DNA from: Delphinus delphis
Taxonomy: Eukaryota; Chordata; Mammalia; Artiodactyla; Delphinidae
Assembly: GCF_949987515.2 (NCBI RefSeq)
Contig: NC_082689.1
Span: 3,600,001-3,664,000 of the forward strand
Reading direction: 5' to 3'
DNA: 64,000 bases
Shown in pieces: positions 47,852 to 58,484 of this stretch (the stretch's first letter is position 1; each line of letters starts with the position of its first letter). The translations under genes were made by a program, and so were the position numbers. The notes under the pieces were generated by a model. It saw only the letters and a list, made by a program, of their open reading frames with translations, was not told the DNA's origin and made no database searches.

Positions 47852-49283
47852 GTAAGATCAACACGTGCACGGGGCCCAGGCTGCCGCTGACTCCGCTGAG
47901 GTGCTCAGGAAGCAGGGGGATGTGGCCTTGTGCTGGGCTGGGCTTTGTCACTGCAACTTGGGTTGGTTCCACAAAGAGACAGCTTGGTAGCTGCTTCTTA
48001 TATTACTGGGGATGTGATTGAAAATAGTGAAACCTGCTGCTTATAAGTTTCAAACTAATTTTTATTTCACTGGAGGAGGAGTGAATAGAGACATTTTTTC
48101 TTGATTTCTTTCTGAGAAGTGAATGTGGTGGTTTACTGACCCTTGAACCACCTTCATTTCAGGTCTTGCAAATGCTTTTGGAGCTCAACTAGATGCAGCT
48201 TTTCTGCAAAGAAATAAATGTCCTTGGTTTAAAATGGAATGGGCTTTGATAAGATCTCAATTCAGGTTGAAACGGTTTGTTTTGAAGGAGACATCCCAGC
48301 AATGGAAATTCTAACTTTGAGGATTCATTTTAAAAAGTTATTTAAAAACACCCTAACTGCTGTCTTGCAATAACGTTGTAACATACGTTTCTATCCAGGA
48401 AAAAGAAATCTCCAGTACATTGGGAATTTTTCTGTAAAATGAGTCATTACACCTAAAAACTACATTAAGTGGACCAGGTTGATCTGATTCACAACCCCAA
48501 AGCTTGAAAATACTTTTCTTGTGTTTGTAATTTCCCTACAGCTAACTGAAATTTAAAAATCCATGGCTATTACTGTCTCAGAAGCGGAGGGGAAAAAAAA
48601 CCAGACTTTAAAATCTACTCAAACCATTGAATGAAATCTCTTCCTGATTCTGTTTCTATAAATTTGGGCCAACAGCTCTTTAGCTGTTTAAAACTGTAAA
48701 TTAACTAAGGAGCATGTTCTGTGCACGTTTTAGAGACATTAATGTATATTTCATGCAAATTCTTTTGAAATGATCAACAGTGTCCAGTTTGGAAAGCCCC
48801 CCAGGACAGAGTGATAGGGGCAGATCTCCGAGTACAGGGAAGTAGGTTTGGGGAAGGAAGGCAGTCTAGAGGCATGACCTGGAAGGAAGGGAAGGGGCAC
48901 CGGGGAGAGGGGAGTAAGGGCTGAGCACAGAAGACTCAGGAGGGTGCAAGACTGAGTCTTGCGTTCTTGCTTTGAAGTAGAAACAAAGACTCATATATGC
49001 ATAGATCAAAGAGTCCGATCAACTCTAAGATTCCCTGGTTCCATGCGTCTTTGAGTCTACATCCAAACAGCATCTTCACCAACAGCTTGTAGTAGTTCTT
49101 TAGTATAGACACGGTCTTATTTGCACTGGAGGGTGGGATAAGACTAGGAACTCTTCCTTGAGCTGTACCTTGATCTGGGAACATTCCAGGGACACAGAGA
49201 CCCACTACTCAGGGCTTTAGAAAAAGAAGGTCATGGTGTGCCTGACAGGGGCACCTGCAGTAACGCTGTCTTTCCACTCTTAG
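47852..49283 (+). other. Intron 28
   Basis: 1,432 bases of AT-rich sequence; no repeat or gene recognised. Confidence 0.85.
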
Positions 49284-49334
49284 GGAGATGACGGACGAGA
49301 TGGAGTTGGCAGTGAAGGACGCAGAGGCAAAAAA
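49284..49334 (+). CDS. COL6A3: COL6A3 exon 29: collagen helix with second interruption
   Basis: 51 nt, 17 codons, GDDGRDGVGSEGRRGKK; acceptor cttag and donor gtatgt. G-V-G lacks one residue of a triplet (-1), which restores the overall 336-residue length after the +1 in exon 22. The same interruption is in human as I recall it. Confidence 0.95.
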
Positions 49335-49523
49335 GTATGTGTCTGCCGAGGATTCTTGAACTTCTGACATGCTGTATTTTTAAAGAATTATCTCTCAAAA
49401 TTGAATTGTAATGTAGTGAGTTTTTTCTCTTGGCGATGCTACGGATATATTTTTTCTGCTCGAGAATAATTTGTCAGATGATTTTAAGTTGGGATCAAAT
49501 ATTGAGTCGTTTATTTTTTATAG

Positions 49524-49559
49524 GGAGAAAGAGGATTTCCCGGATACCCAGGACCAAAG
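49524..49559 (+). CDS. COL6A3: COL6A3 exon 30: collagen helix, 36 nt
   Basis: 36 nt, GERGFPGYPGPK, four triplets; acceptor tatag and donor gtaaat. Confidence 0.95.
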
Positions 49560-50039
49560 GTAAATATTCCCCTAGGGGGTAAACAGCATCATTGTTTTAG
49601 GATGAGTCTGATGTGACCATGGACTGAAGGTCACCATAGCTTGGGTCTAGTCTTCAGTCAGACACTTACTAATCAAGTGACCTTGGGAAAGGCCCACCCT
49701 CTCCAAGACACTCCCTCATCAGTCACATGGAGATGACAATATGCCCTTGTCATGGTGCTCGTGAGGATTAAATGAAGTGGCACTGCAATAAAATACTTTA
49801 TGAACCTTAAGATGCTAGTATAATCTGTATGATGTTATCATTAATGTAACTTCTAAGTCCAAGTTCAGGAAGCTTAGACTGAGTCTGCAAATGCCGCAGC
49901 TGCGCCGGTAACTTGGTGAAAAATCCATCAAAATTAGCCATTTGGCCACGCTGGGAAGTGTGGTCCAGAGGCCCCCAGGGACCCTCAGCTAGACCTGCCT
50001 CTCAGAGCTTAATGTGCTGCTTCCTGGCTCTCTTCCCAG
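49560..50039 (+). other. Intron 30
   Basis: 480 bases including a plus-strand MIR (49640-49805). Confidence 0.8.
49640..49805 (+). mobile_element. MIR SINE, plus strand
   Basis: Degraded MIR: AAGTGACCTTGGGAAAGGCC, then a CTCATCAGTCACATGGAGAT core and GTGAGGATTAAATGA towards the 3' end. Confidence 0.75.
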
Positions 50040-50102
50040 GGCAATCCTGGTGAGCCGGGGACAGACGGAGCTCTGGGACCCAAAGGCATCAGAGGCCGAA
50101 GG
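50040..50102 (+). CDS. COL6A3: COL6A3 exon 31: collagen helix
   Basis: 63 nt, seven triplets, GNPGEPGTDGALGPKGIRGR plus R; acceptor cccag and donor gtaagt. Confidence 0.96.
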
Positions 50103-51357
50103 GTAAGTTTGCCTGCACCTTCCTGGTAGCCGGTCTGAGCACTGAAGACTCCATCGCTTCTTTGAAAGTTACCCTTCTTCACTTGCAACCTGGCCAGAGA
50201 TAGTATGGGGTGGGAGTAGAGGAATCCTAAACCTTAGACGGGATGTACTCAGGACACCCTGTGGTTGTGTCTGTGCTGTCTTCCTTTGGTCATGCTCCCT
50301 TTAGAGGGAGGTCTGGAGGGCCCCCTCGTCTAATACGTCTCAAAGGTCACTAGCCCACGGTCCACTCCGCGCATGGTGCCGGGGGACTCAAGTCTCACAA
50401 TGAATGACATCAGAAGTCTGCGCAGACATATTTGGTCATGCCCGCCAGATGGTGTGGAGACAGGATCTCATGAGCTGCACGAAGTGCTTACTAGGGTTCC
50501 AAGTTCAGGGGCAAGCCAGGCTGAGCCCATGTATTCTCTCGCCTCCCCACCATGAAAAGACTCCTCTTTCTTTTTCTTTCTTTCTTTTTTTTTTTTTTTT
50601 TTTTTTGAGGTACGCAGGCCTCTCCCGTTGCGGAGCACAGGCTCCGGACGCGCAGGCTCAGTGGCCGTGGCTCACGGGCCCAGCCGCTCCGCGGCATGTG
50701 GGATCTTCCCAGACCGGGGCACGAACCTGTGTCCCCTGCATCGGCAGGCGGACTCCCAACCACTGCGCCACCAGGGGAAGCCCAGACTCCTCTTTCTTAA
50801 GCTACTTTTCATTCTGGATTATTCTCCGTAGTGGATGTTTACTCATCCTTTTAAGATTGCCCTGAGTCTTGAATTAGCAACTTGTGGCCTAGAATCGGGT
50901 AAAGGCTTCTAACAGTTATATTTAGCTTAAAATATAGTGAAATTCATTGTAATTATCCTGTTAATTTTCTCAGTGAGGACATTCAAACTAGATCATTTCT
51001 TACTCACGGTAGAGTTTTAAAACATTGGATTGGTTATCTACATCGAAAAGTGAGCTAATTAATTGTCAGTTACTGCTTTCTTATGCGTCCATAGTGGTCT
51101 TATTAAAGGTTCACAGCAAGCATCTATCTCACCTTGACCTGCCAGAGAATAGAGTTGTGGGAGATGCACATCAGTTTTGTCAGGGCCACTTGTCCCTTTA
51201 CCTGAATTTTGGAGACACTTAAGGTCTCTTAAAGTGAGAGATTCCTTGTGGTGATGGGGGATATTAGACAAGATCATCTCCACCACCCCTTCCAACTGCA
51301 GAAGCTGGGAAGTCTCCATCTTCTGCCACAATTGAGCAATGTTTGTTCTGCTTCTAG
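50103..51357 (+). other. Intron 31
   Basis: 1,255 bases with one antisense CHR SINE (50573-50783). Confidence 0.85.
50573..50783 (-). mobile_element. CHR-type tRNA-derived SINE, minus strand
   Basis: Begins with a T-rich tail and reads as the reverse of the SINE at 36571, ending CCACCAGGGGAAGCCC. A perfect 15-bp target duplication, AGACTCCTCTTTCTT, lies at 50558-50572 and 50784-50798. Confidence 0.94.
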
Positions 51358-51420
51358 GGAAATTCAGGACCTCCAGGGATAGCTGGACAGAAGGGAGACC
51401 CTGGTTACGCAGGACCAGCT
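51358..51420 (+). CDS. COL6A3: COL6A3 exon 32: collagen helix
   Basis: 63 nt, seven triplets, GNSGPPGIAGQKGDPGYAGP plus A; acceptor tctag and donor gtgagt. Confidence 0.96.
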
Positions 51421-52685
51421 GTGAGTACCTACCCATTTCCAATCAGGCTGCCCGAGGGCTGGGTGCCTTACACATGGTCCTCCTTGAAAACTTTCCACTA
51501 TCTCTTTTCCTCACAAAAGAGCTGTCTGCATTTTTGTTGTTGTGGTTTCTTTGTTTGTTTTTTTACCACTTCCCTTCTGATACCACAGTGGAGAAAAGAG
51601 CCTTTGAGCTTTAGTGTACCAAGAAAATTTTAAAGCAAGTTTCACATGGAACTCTATAATCTAGGGTGTATCGTAATTTGCCTTTACAATTTCCTGGTGT
51701 AGGTTTGCTTGAGGTTTTTGCTGAGGACAAACTAAAGAGAACACATTTGAATACCTTTTGATTGCATCTTGTGGAGGGAGTATAGTATAGACCTCGGTTT
51801 GGGGAAGATTCCCTTTGGTCTATAAAATCCCCAAGGGAGCTACTGATTTGTGGTTGAAACCCCACTAGTGACCTAGAGCCAGGAGGGTACCTTTCTCCAA
51901 CCCTTCCATATCCTTCATCATGAATGTCTTTGTTTCCTTGCTTGAATTTCTTCCTGTACTGTCTCCTGACATTGAAATTGATGAGGTTCACAGAAGAATG
52001 GAAAAGATAACTCAGGAAGTGGAAAAATCATCCTTAGAAAGAAAGGTTAGAGGGTTGGATTGGTTGAACCCAGGAGAAGATGGTAGAGTCAGGTGCTGAA
52101 TCTGGAGAGGAGCCTTTAACGGTAGACGGTTAGTCCAGTTGCAGTGGGGGACAGATGAGCCAGGGCAACCGGATGGAAAGATGCTGGCTAGCCCATGAGG
52201 TGACAGCTTGACCCTCGGTGGCCACACATTGGGATGAGATGCCGAGGGCAGCCACGAATGTATCCCTGGGGTGGAATCCCGGGATGCTTAGACCTGGAGC
52301 CTCAGGGTAGCTAAGTGACTCCTGGGGGTCCCTCCTCTGACAGGATGTAGGAAGCCAGCAGGGGAAAGGCGGCTCTTCTCTCTGGAGAAGCAGCGTTTAG
52401 GCTCAAGTTCAAATGTGTGATTTACGTTGATTTGCAATGAGTATCCTGGATTCCAGGGCATGGAGCTATTTATCTTACAGGGGAAACACTTCTGTCCTCA
52501 AAGTCTCTCCTTTGCTCTTCGAGCAGTTAAATCAAATTTATAGGGAGATCCTGTAAATGATCAAGGTCAGTCAGGGCCCACCTTGTTCTCTCTGTCATGC
52601 GTCTGTGGGCCCCGGGCTGTTCCTTGGTGGGAAGCTCCACAGCCCTCACGTCTGCGAGGTCTCAGCCCCCGTCCTTGTTTTGCAG
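51421..52685 (+). other. Intron 32
   Basis: 1,265 bases; nothing recognised. Confidence 0.85.
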
Positions 52686-52718
52686 GGTTACAAAGGCAGC
52701 AGAGGTGACTCGATGGAC
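52686..52718 (+). CDS. COL6A3: COL6A3 exon 33: end of helix
   Basis: 33 nt, GYKGSRGDSMD; acceptor tgcag and donor gtaagt. The helix ends at residue 2372 (GDS). It carries the fifth RGD (SRGDS). Exons 33-36 lie within about 860 bases. Confidence 0.95.
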
Positions 52719-52799
52719 GTAAGTTGCATGTGTACCTCGCGAGCCCTTGCCCTGTGCGCTTTCTCTGTCTGTTCTCTTACATCTTCTTTCCTTTTCCAG

Positions 52800-52836
52800 C
52801 AATGTGCCCTGGTCCAGAGCATCAAAGATAAATGTC
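52800..52836 (+). CDS. COL6A3: COL6A3 exon 34: post-helix junction
   Basis: 37 nt, QCALVQSIKDKC plus one base; acceptor tccag and donor gtaagt. It begins the C-terminal non-collagenous region and supplies two Cys next to the helix end. Confidence 0.94.
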
Positions 52837-52939
52837 GTAAGTACACGATTTTCTGCCGTCTGTGCCTCATTTTTATCCTTATGTGTGAAATTCGCACCTG
52901 GTGGACCAGGCTTTCACTCTCTTCTCTGTTCTCTTCCAG

Positions 52940-52951
52940 CTTGCTGCTACG
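52940..52951 (+). CDS. COL6A3: COL6A3 exon 35: 12-nt microexon
   Basis: 12 nt, acceptor tccag and donor gtaagt. With flanking split codons it encodes P-C-C-Y-G, which matches the KCPCCYGPLECP of human as remembered. Without it the frame would hold (12 nt) but two Cys next to the helix would be lost. The introns either side are only 103 and 97 bases. Confidence 0.9.
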
Positions 52952-53048
52952 GTAAGTCATTTCAGTAATTGAACTTCCTTCCAAGGAAAGCAGAAGATCC
53001 CTTTTCCAGGAAGTAGTTTGTCTGTGAAAACCCTCCCCCTTCCCACAG

Positions 53049-53542
53049 GGCCCCTGGAATGCCCTGTCTTCCCGACGGAGCTGGCCTTTGCCTTGGACAC
53101 CTCTGAGGGAGTCACCCAGGACGCATTCAGCCGGATGAGGGATGTGGTCCTGAAGATCGTGGATGACCTGACCATCGCTGAGAGCAACTGCCCGCGGGGC
53201 GCCCGTGTGGCCGTGGTCACCTACAACAATGAGGTCACCACGGAGATCCGCTTTGCTGACTCCAAGAAGAAGTCCGTTCTCCAGGACAAGATCAAGAACC
53301 TTCAGGTGGCTCTGACGTCCAAGCAGCAGAGTCTGGAAACTGCCATGTCCTTCGTGGCCAGAAACACGTTTAAGCGGGTGCGGAATGGATTCCTGATGAG
53401 GAAGGTGGCGGTTTTCTTCAGCAATAAACCCACGAGGGAGTCCCCGCAGCTCAGGGAGGCCGTGCTCAAGCTCTCGGATGCTGGGATCACACCATTGTTC
53501 CTCACGAGCCAGGAGGACCGGCAGCTGGTCAACGCCCTGCAG
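53049..53542 (+). CDS. COL6A3: COL6A3 exon 36: VWA domain C1, main part
   Basis: A 494-nt exon, phase 1 in and 0 out, acceptor cacag and donor gtctgt (weak), residues about 2391-2555. It opens [25 protein letters not shown]-like [24 protein letters not shown] is the beta-2/beta-3 hairpin and [13 protein letters not shown] the central strand. C1 is the A domain just after the helix, shared by all three collagen VI chains and important for chain association. Confidence 0.97.
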
Positions 53543-54089
53543 GTCTGTGCTCTGGGCATCTCTGACTCTGAGAAGGTGCTTGGGTGCAACTGTACCCTCC
53601 CTGATGGGTTTGCACCCCTTAGCTTCTAGATGAGGCTGGTCTCACTTGCGAGACTTCCAGAACGTCCTGATGGCTCTGGCACTAGATGGACATCCAAATG
53701 CCCATGACTTATTCCCACTAGGTCCCTCTTTGCTTCTTGGATGAGACTCTCCCAGGCTGACCCTGGAGGCCTACAGTCTCCTTGGGAGGTTCTCCAGACA
53801 TCAGCCAGCCCAACACCCAAGCTGCATCCCTGTTCAAGTATTTCTCAGCCAGGCTGGCATCTAACAATGAAACAAGTTATTTAAGCATAGGACGAGGAAG
53901 CATTAGCTTCAGCCTCTGAAGCAGCTAAGTGTTTCCTTATTCTTTGCTTAAATGACTTGTATAATTGTTATACCACTAATATATATATATAAAGATTAAT
54001 TAGTCAATTAATATTTACTCAGTGCTGATTGTGGCTTTGCAGTCCAGGATGGGTGGATGATGGGTAGGAAGGGACACAGCGGGACCAGG

Positions 54090-54215
54090 AGTGAGGAGGT
54101 CTTGGCTCTAGTGCCAGTCCAACCACCTTCTAGCTTTAAGTCACCGAAAATAACATGGCCCTGTCACTTATGCTCTCTGTGCCTCAGATTCCTCACCTGT
54201 AACAGGGGCTGGTGG
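54090..54215 (+). mobile_element. MIR SINE, plus strand
   Basis: MIR-like: AGGTCTTGGCTCTAGTGCCA, then CTCTGTGCCTCAGATTCCTC and ACCTGTAACAGGGGC. Confidence 0.7.
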
Positions 54216-54689
54216 ATGGGATGGTCCCTAGCGTCTTCCTTTCCAAACTGGATGTTCTACGGTTTTATCACTGCGATGTCAGCAAGAGACAGTTGGGTCA
54301 CTGGCACCATCTCTTAGGGTTTATTCTGCCGAACTCCAGGCCAATTGGAGAACATAGTATTGGGCTTTCGGCTCCGGCTTGGGCTACCAGCCTTACGTTC
54401 CTATTAGGGGATCATGTATACATCTCCCTTGTGAGGGCTGAGTGATCCAGAACCATGCATGTTTCCTAAAAAGCATAGTTTCAGCAAGTTCAAAAAGTCA
54501 AATATTCATTCATTTATTCAATTTAATGATGATGTGCCAGGGGCTGTGATGGGCAGGACATTCTGAGTCTTCTGGAAGTGATTTCATAACTTGCTTTGTT
54601 GTTAAATCCCTTTCTAGACCTGGGCCCATGGGAGAGGGACAGACTGAATATTTGTTAGTCGCTATTATTATTGCTAGATAACAATGACA

Positions 54690-54890
54690 TTTAGGTCCCT
54701 GCTCTTTGGTAGAGGCTATATCAGGTACTTTACATACATTATCCAATTTAATCTTCCAAATAACTTCGTGGGAATTTACCATTATCTCCACTTTGCAGCT
54801 AAGGAAACTGAATTCCAGAGAAGTTAAATAATTGTGCTTCAGGTCCAGCAGGAGTGGGATTTGAACTCCGGTTCATCTCATTGGGAGAAA
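54690..54890 (-). mobile_element. MIR SINE, minus strand
   Basis: Reverse MIR core: TACCATTATCTCCACTTTGC, GCTAAGGAAACTGAATTCCA and GTGGGATTTGAACTCCGG. Confidence 0.78.
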
Positions 54891-54970
54891 ACCTGTTTTC
54901 CTATCATAATCAGTGCCTTCCTTCCTAACCCCGCTTCCCAAGAAAGAGAAGATATTGATCTATTGGGGGG

Positions 54971-55073
54971 TTTATTTAACTGATGTGTTTATTAAATAAT
55001 TATTTAATAATTATTAAATAATTATTTAATTGATGTGTTTATTAAATAATTGTGTTTATTTAATTGATGTGTA
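54971..55073. repeat. AT-rich direct and inverted repeat block
   Basis: TTATTTAAYTGATGTGT occurs three times (about 54972, 55022, 55056), the first two followed by TTATTAAATAATT. Between them AATAATTATTTAATAATTATT-like stretches are self-complementary. Confidence 0.88.
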
Positions 55074-55146
55074 TCCTTCGGCTGCATTTTCAAATGGTAA
55101 CTTACCCCGTGTACTCCCACTAAGGATTTCCTCTTGTTTAAACCAG

Positions 55147-55243
55147 ATCAATAACACAGCAGTGGGTCACGCCCTCGTCCTACCAGCTAGTGGAGACCTC
55201 ACGGACTTCTTGGAGAAAGTCCTGACTTGTCACGTTTGCTTGG
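55147..55243 (+). CDS. COL6A3: COL6A3 exon 37: VWA domain C1, end
   Basis: A 97-nt exon, phase 0 in and 1 out, acceptor accag and donor gtaagg, residues about 2556-2588. [20 protein letters not shown] completes C1; NNT is a sequon. It ends in the Cys-containing CHVCL that bridges to C2. Confidence 0.96.
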
Positions 55244-55862
55244 GTAAGGTGCTTCTCTAAGAGAAAAAAAATCTGTCCGGCTGCAATTGCAAAACACACT
55301 ATCTACAGAGGGACATTTGAGTGAATAATCATCATCTGTACAAAGAGCTTAAGTGAAATGAAGATTCACATAGTCTTGTACTTACCAGTGTCTATGCTGC
55401 GTAAGTAGTTTCCATCCTTAAAGCCGACTGCCCCCAAACAGAGCCTCTCTCTGTGAAGAGAATGATTAGTTCCATAGGTAACAAAGGAGGAAGTGGGTTC
55501 TGCTTGTATTTTGACCTTGGAGTCCAGAATTTTATTATCTGGTTTTGTTTTATTATCTGGTAATGTGTTTCTGGAACACATTTCTTCAAGGAGTGGCAAG
55601 GAAGCCAGGTAGTTTTCTTTTCTTTCCTTTCCTTTCATTGTGCCAATGCCACAGTACATTAACAAGGATTTCGGCCTGATTTGCTTCCTCTAGTAAGTGC
55701 TAGGTGATGAAAACTGAAATCTGGCCATGGTATTGTCAGCAAGGTATACATAGGTTTCTACATTATGTGACAATTCTAATGACCCCAGGCTCCCTGCAGA
55801 CTGATGTGCAGTATCTCGCCAGGAGAGTCACAGAATAAACGGGCTGCCATGCTTCTTTCTAG
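55244..55862 (+). other. Intron 37
   Basis: 619 bases; nothing recognised. Confidence 0.85.
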
Positions 55863-56561
55863 ACATCTGCAACATCGACCCATCCTGCGGATTTGGCAGC
55901 TGGAGGCCTTCCTTCAGGGACCGGAGAGCAGCGGGCAGCGACGTGGATATCGACATGGCTTTCATCTTAGACAGCTCCGAGTCCACCACTCCGTTCCAGT
56001 TCAATGAGATGAGGAAGTACATACAGTACCTGGTCCAACAGCTGGACATGAGCCCGGACCCCAAGGCCTCCCAGCACTTCGCCAGAGTGGCGGTCGTGCA
56101 GCATGCACCCTATGAGTCCGTGGGCAACGCCAGCGTGCCGCCCGTGAAGGTGGAATTCTCCCTGACTGACTACGGCTCCAAGGAGAAGCTCCTGGCCTTC
56201 CTCGGCAGCAGGATGGCACAGCTCCAGGGGACCAGGGCTTTGGGCAGCGCCATCGACTATACCATTGAGAACATCTTTGAAAGTGCACCCAACCCACGGG
56301 ACCTGAAGCTCGTGGTCCTGATGCTGACGGGCGAGGTGCAGAACCAGCAGCTGCAGGAGGCCCAGAGAGCCATCCTGCAGGCCAAATGCAAGGGCTACTT
56401 CTTCGTGATCCTGGGCATTGGTAGGAAGGTGAACGTCAAGGAGCTGTACAGCTTCGCCAGTGAACCAAACGACGTCTTCTTCAAACTCATGGACAAGTCT
56501 ACTGAGCTCAACGAAGAGCCTCTGATGCGCTTCGGGAGGCTGTTGCCATCCTTCATCAGCA
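55863..56561 (+). CDS. COL6A3: COL6A3 exon 38: VWA domain C2
   Basis: A 699-nt exon, phase 1-1, acceptor tctag and donor gtaagt, residues about 2588-2821. A Cys-containing lead ([20 protein letters not shown]) precedes the domain, which starts [18 protein letters not shown]. Its MIDAS is a complete D-x-S-x-S (D-S-S-E-S); in human I recall [20 protein letters not shown] is the central strand. NAS is a sequon. C2 mediates the antiparallel dimer contacts in collagen VI. Confidence 0.97.
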
Positions 56562-57754
56562 GTAAGTCCTGCGCACACTTGGCCCCCAGGGATGGGGCCG
56601 CAGGCATGGGAATGATAGCTAGTGTGCCCATGTTGACCCGTCCACTCATTCAACAAGTATGTACTGGCACCTAGCGCATCCCAGACACACTGTTAGGAGC
56701 TGGGTGGGCAGTTGACACAGACGGGAATCCTGCCCTTGTTCACTCGTTTATTCAACCAGACTTGACTAGACCCCTCCCAGCCATGGACTGTGTCCCTGGG
56801 AGTTTATAGTCTAGGTGGGTGAAGGGGTCAAGTGCACATTCATTAGGCATGACATGATACGCTGTTATGTCACACTGAGTGTGCCCTGATGGGGATCAGG
56901 GAAGCTTCTAGAAGGAGCAGCATTGATCTGGGCTTAGCCCCCAACCATACACTTGGCTACCTCTGAGCCTTTACCCGATATGGCTCTCCCTCCACTACAT
57001 GATCTCCACCCTTGCTTCAGCAACAAACCCGCATTCATCTTCAAAAATTATTTCCAGACCCCCTGCTCACTGCGATGGTCCCCACTCCCAAGGCTCGGGC
57101 ATTGTTAATCAGGATGTTGTCCTTACCGCATCTATCACATGGCCCGTTGGTCATTCCTTTATGGGTATGTGGTCCCAGTAGACTGCACATCCTGGAGAAG
57201 GTGTGTCATTCATCACTGCCTTGATGGAGTCAGGCACAGAAAAGCATCTAACAAATGAGGGAGATTTATAAAGTATGACCTGTCTCCCTAAAGTTTTAGG
57301 GGAAAAATGTGAAGCAAGGGTAGGCCAGCAAGTTCACCCAGGAGCCACTATTACCATCTTCGGAAAATTAAAACAGAAGTTTTGTTAAACAGCACTGAGA
57401 AAATGTTCAAAGTAATTCTATTATAATGTGATGTTCAAGAGCTTGGAACTTGGTACATTCTGCACTTGATTTTTCTTCTATTCCTGTCTTCCCTCACATT
57501 GAGGAAGTGTTACCTTTAACTTAATCACCCAAATATTGCCAAATAGGAGATACTGGCTTGAGACGTTTTATGGGTCAAGCACCATTATGCTTCATGTTTC
57601 GAATCACTGGACTTAGATTGTCTGGAAGAATGAATGAATTCAACAAATATTCACGAACTACCTATACGTGATCCATTTAACTCCTTAGCAGATTGATTTT
57701 AATTTGCGTGTGGTTCACATGCCCTTAAATATTTCCTTCTCTCTTTTTCTCTAG
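56562..57754 (+). other. Intron 38
   Basis: 1,193 bases with an antisense L2 fragment (56645-56820); the rest is unique. Confidence 0.8.
56645..56820 (-). mobile_element. L2 LINE 3' fragment, antisense
   Basis: Reads as the reverse of the L2 3' end: CACTCATTCAACAAGTATGT, CAGACACACTGTTAGGAGCT, TGCCCTTGTTCAC. Confidence 0.55.
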
Positions 57755-57857
57755 GTAAAGATGCTTTTTACCTGTCCCCAGATATCAGGAAACAGTGTGA
57801 TTGGTTCCAAGGGGACCAACCGGCAAAGAATCTTGTGCAGTTTGGTTACAAACAAAT
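57755..57857 (+). CDS. COL6A3: COL6A3 exon 39: C2 C-terminal tail
   Basis: A 103-nt exon, phase 1 in and 2 out, acceptor tctag and donor gtaagt, residues about 2821-2855. [20 protein letters not shown] completes C2 with one Cys, followed by [14 protein letters not shown] leading into C3. Confidence 0.96.
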
Positions 57858-58008
57858 GTAAGTGATTATAATAACTGTCTTAGAAATTAGAGTGCTAGAG
57901 GGAATGCAGAGGTCCTTCAGCCAACCCCTAACTTTATGGGGTGAGGATGTTGAGATCCAGAAAACGTGACTTCCCAAATGTCACGTGGAGCATTTCACGG
58001 GAAGAGTC

Positions 58009-58484
58009 TGTTGTATCCATTAGCTTTTACTGTGTAACAAATTACCTGAAGCTTAGTGGCTTACAATAACAACTGTTTATGTAGTTTGAGATTCTGTGGG
58101 CTGGTGGGTTTTGCTTGGGCTCAGCTGGGCAGTTCTTCTGGCCTCTACAGAGCTCATTTTCATGCTTGTGGTCAGCTGCTGGTCAGCTGTGGACTGGTGG
58201 TCTAGGGTGGTCTCATGTGGCAAGCGTGGGTTTGTGCACAAGGAGACTGGGAGGGTTCCGTGAGAGAAGGTGGAGGTAAGCAAGGCCTCCTGAGGTCTAG
58301 GCTAGAGCTGGTACACTGTTACCTGTGCCCTATCCTATTGGCCAAAGCGTGACCAAAGCTGGCCTCGCTAGATTCAAGAGTGGGGAGCTGGGCTTGTTGG
58401 GGGAACCTGCCACATCACATTGCAAAGGGTGTGGGTACAGAGAAAGTGGGCCACTGGGGCCATATGTCCCAACAGTCTACTATA
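58009..58484 (+). mobile_element. Old LTR remnant, MaLR-like
   Basis: TGTTGTATCCATTAGCTTTT start, CTTAGTGGCTTACAATAACA and CATTGCAAAGGGTGTGGGTA near the end. Matches my memory of MLT-type LTRs; the family is not certain. Confidence 0.5.

Larger units (their letters stand above)
53543..55146 (+). other. Intron 36
   Basis: 1,604 bases with two MIRs (54090-54215 and 54690-54890), a short (TA)n near 53979 and an AT-rich direct-repeat block (54971-55073). Confidence 0.8.

Noticed and set aside
55967..56656. A 229-codon frame on the minus strand opposite exon 38
   Set aside because: A shadow of the GC-rich C2 coding exon. The peptide resembles no protein family, and the sense frame is fully explained.
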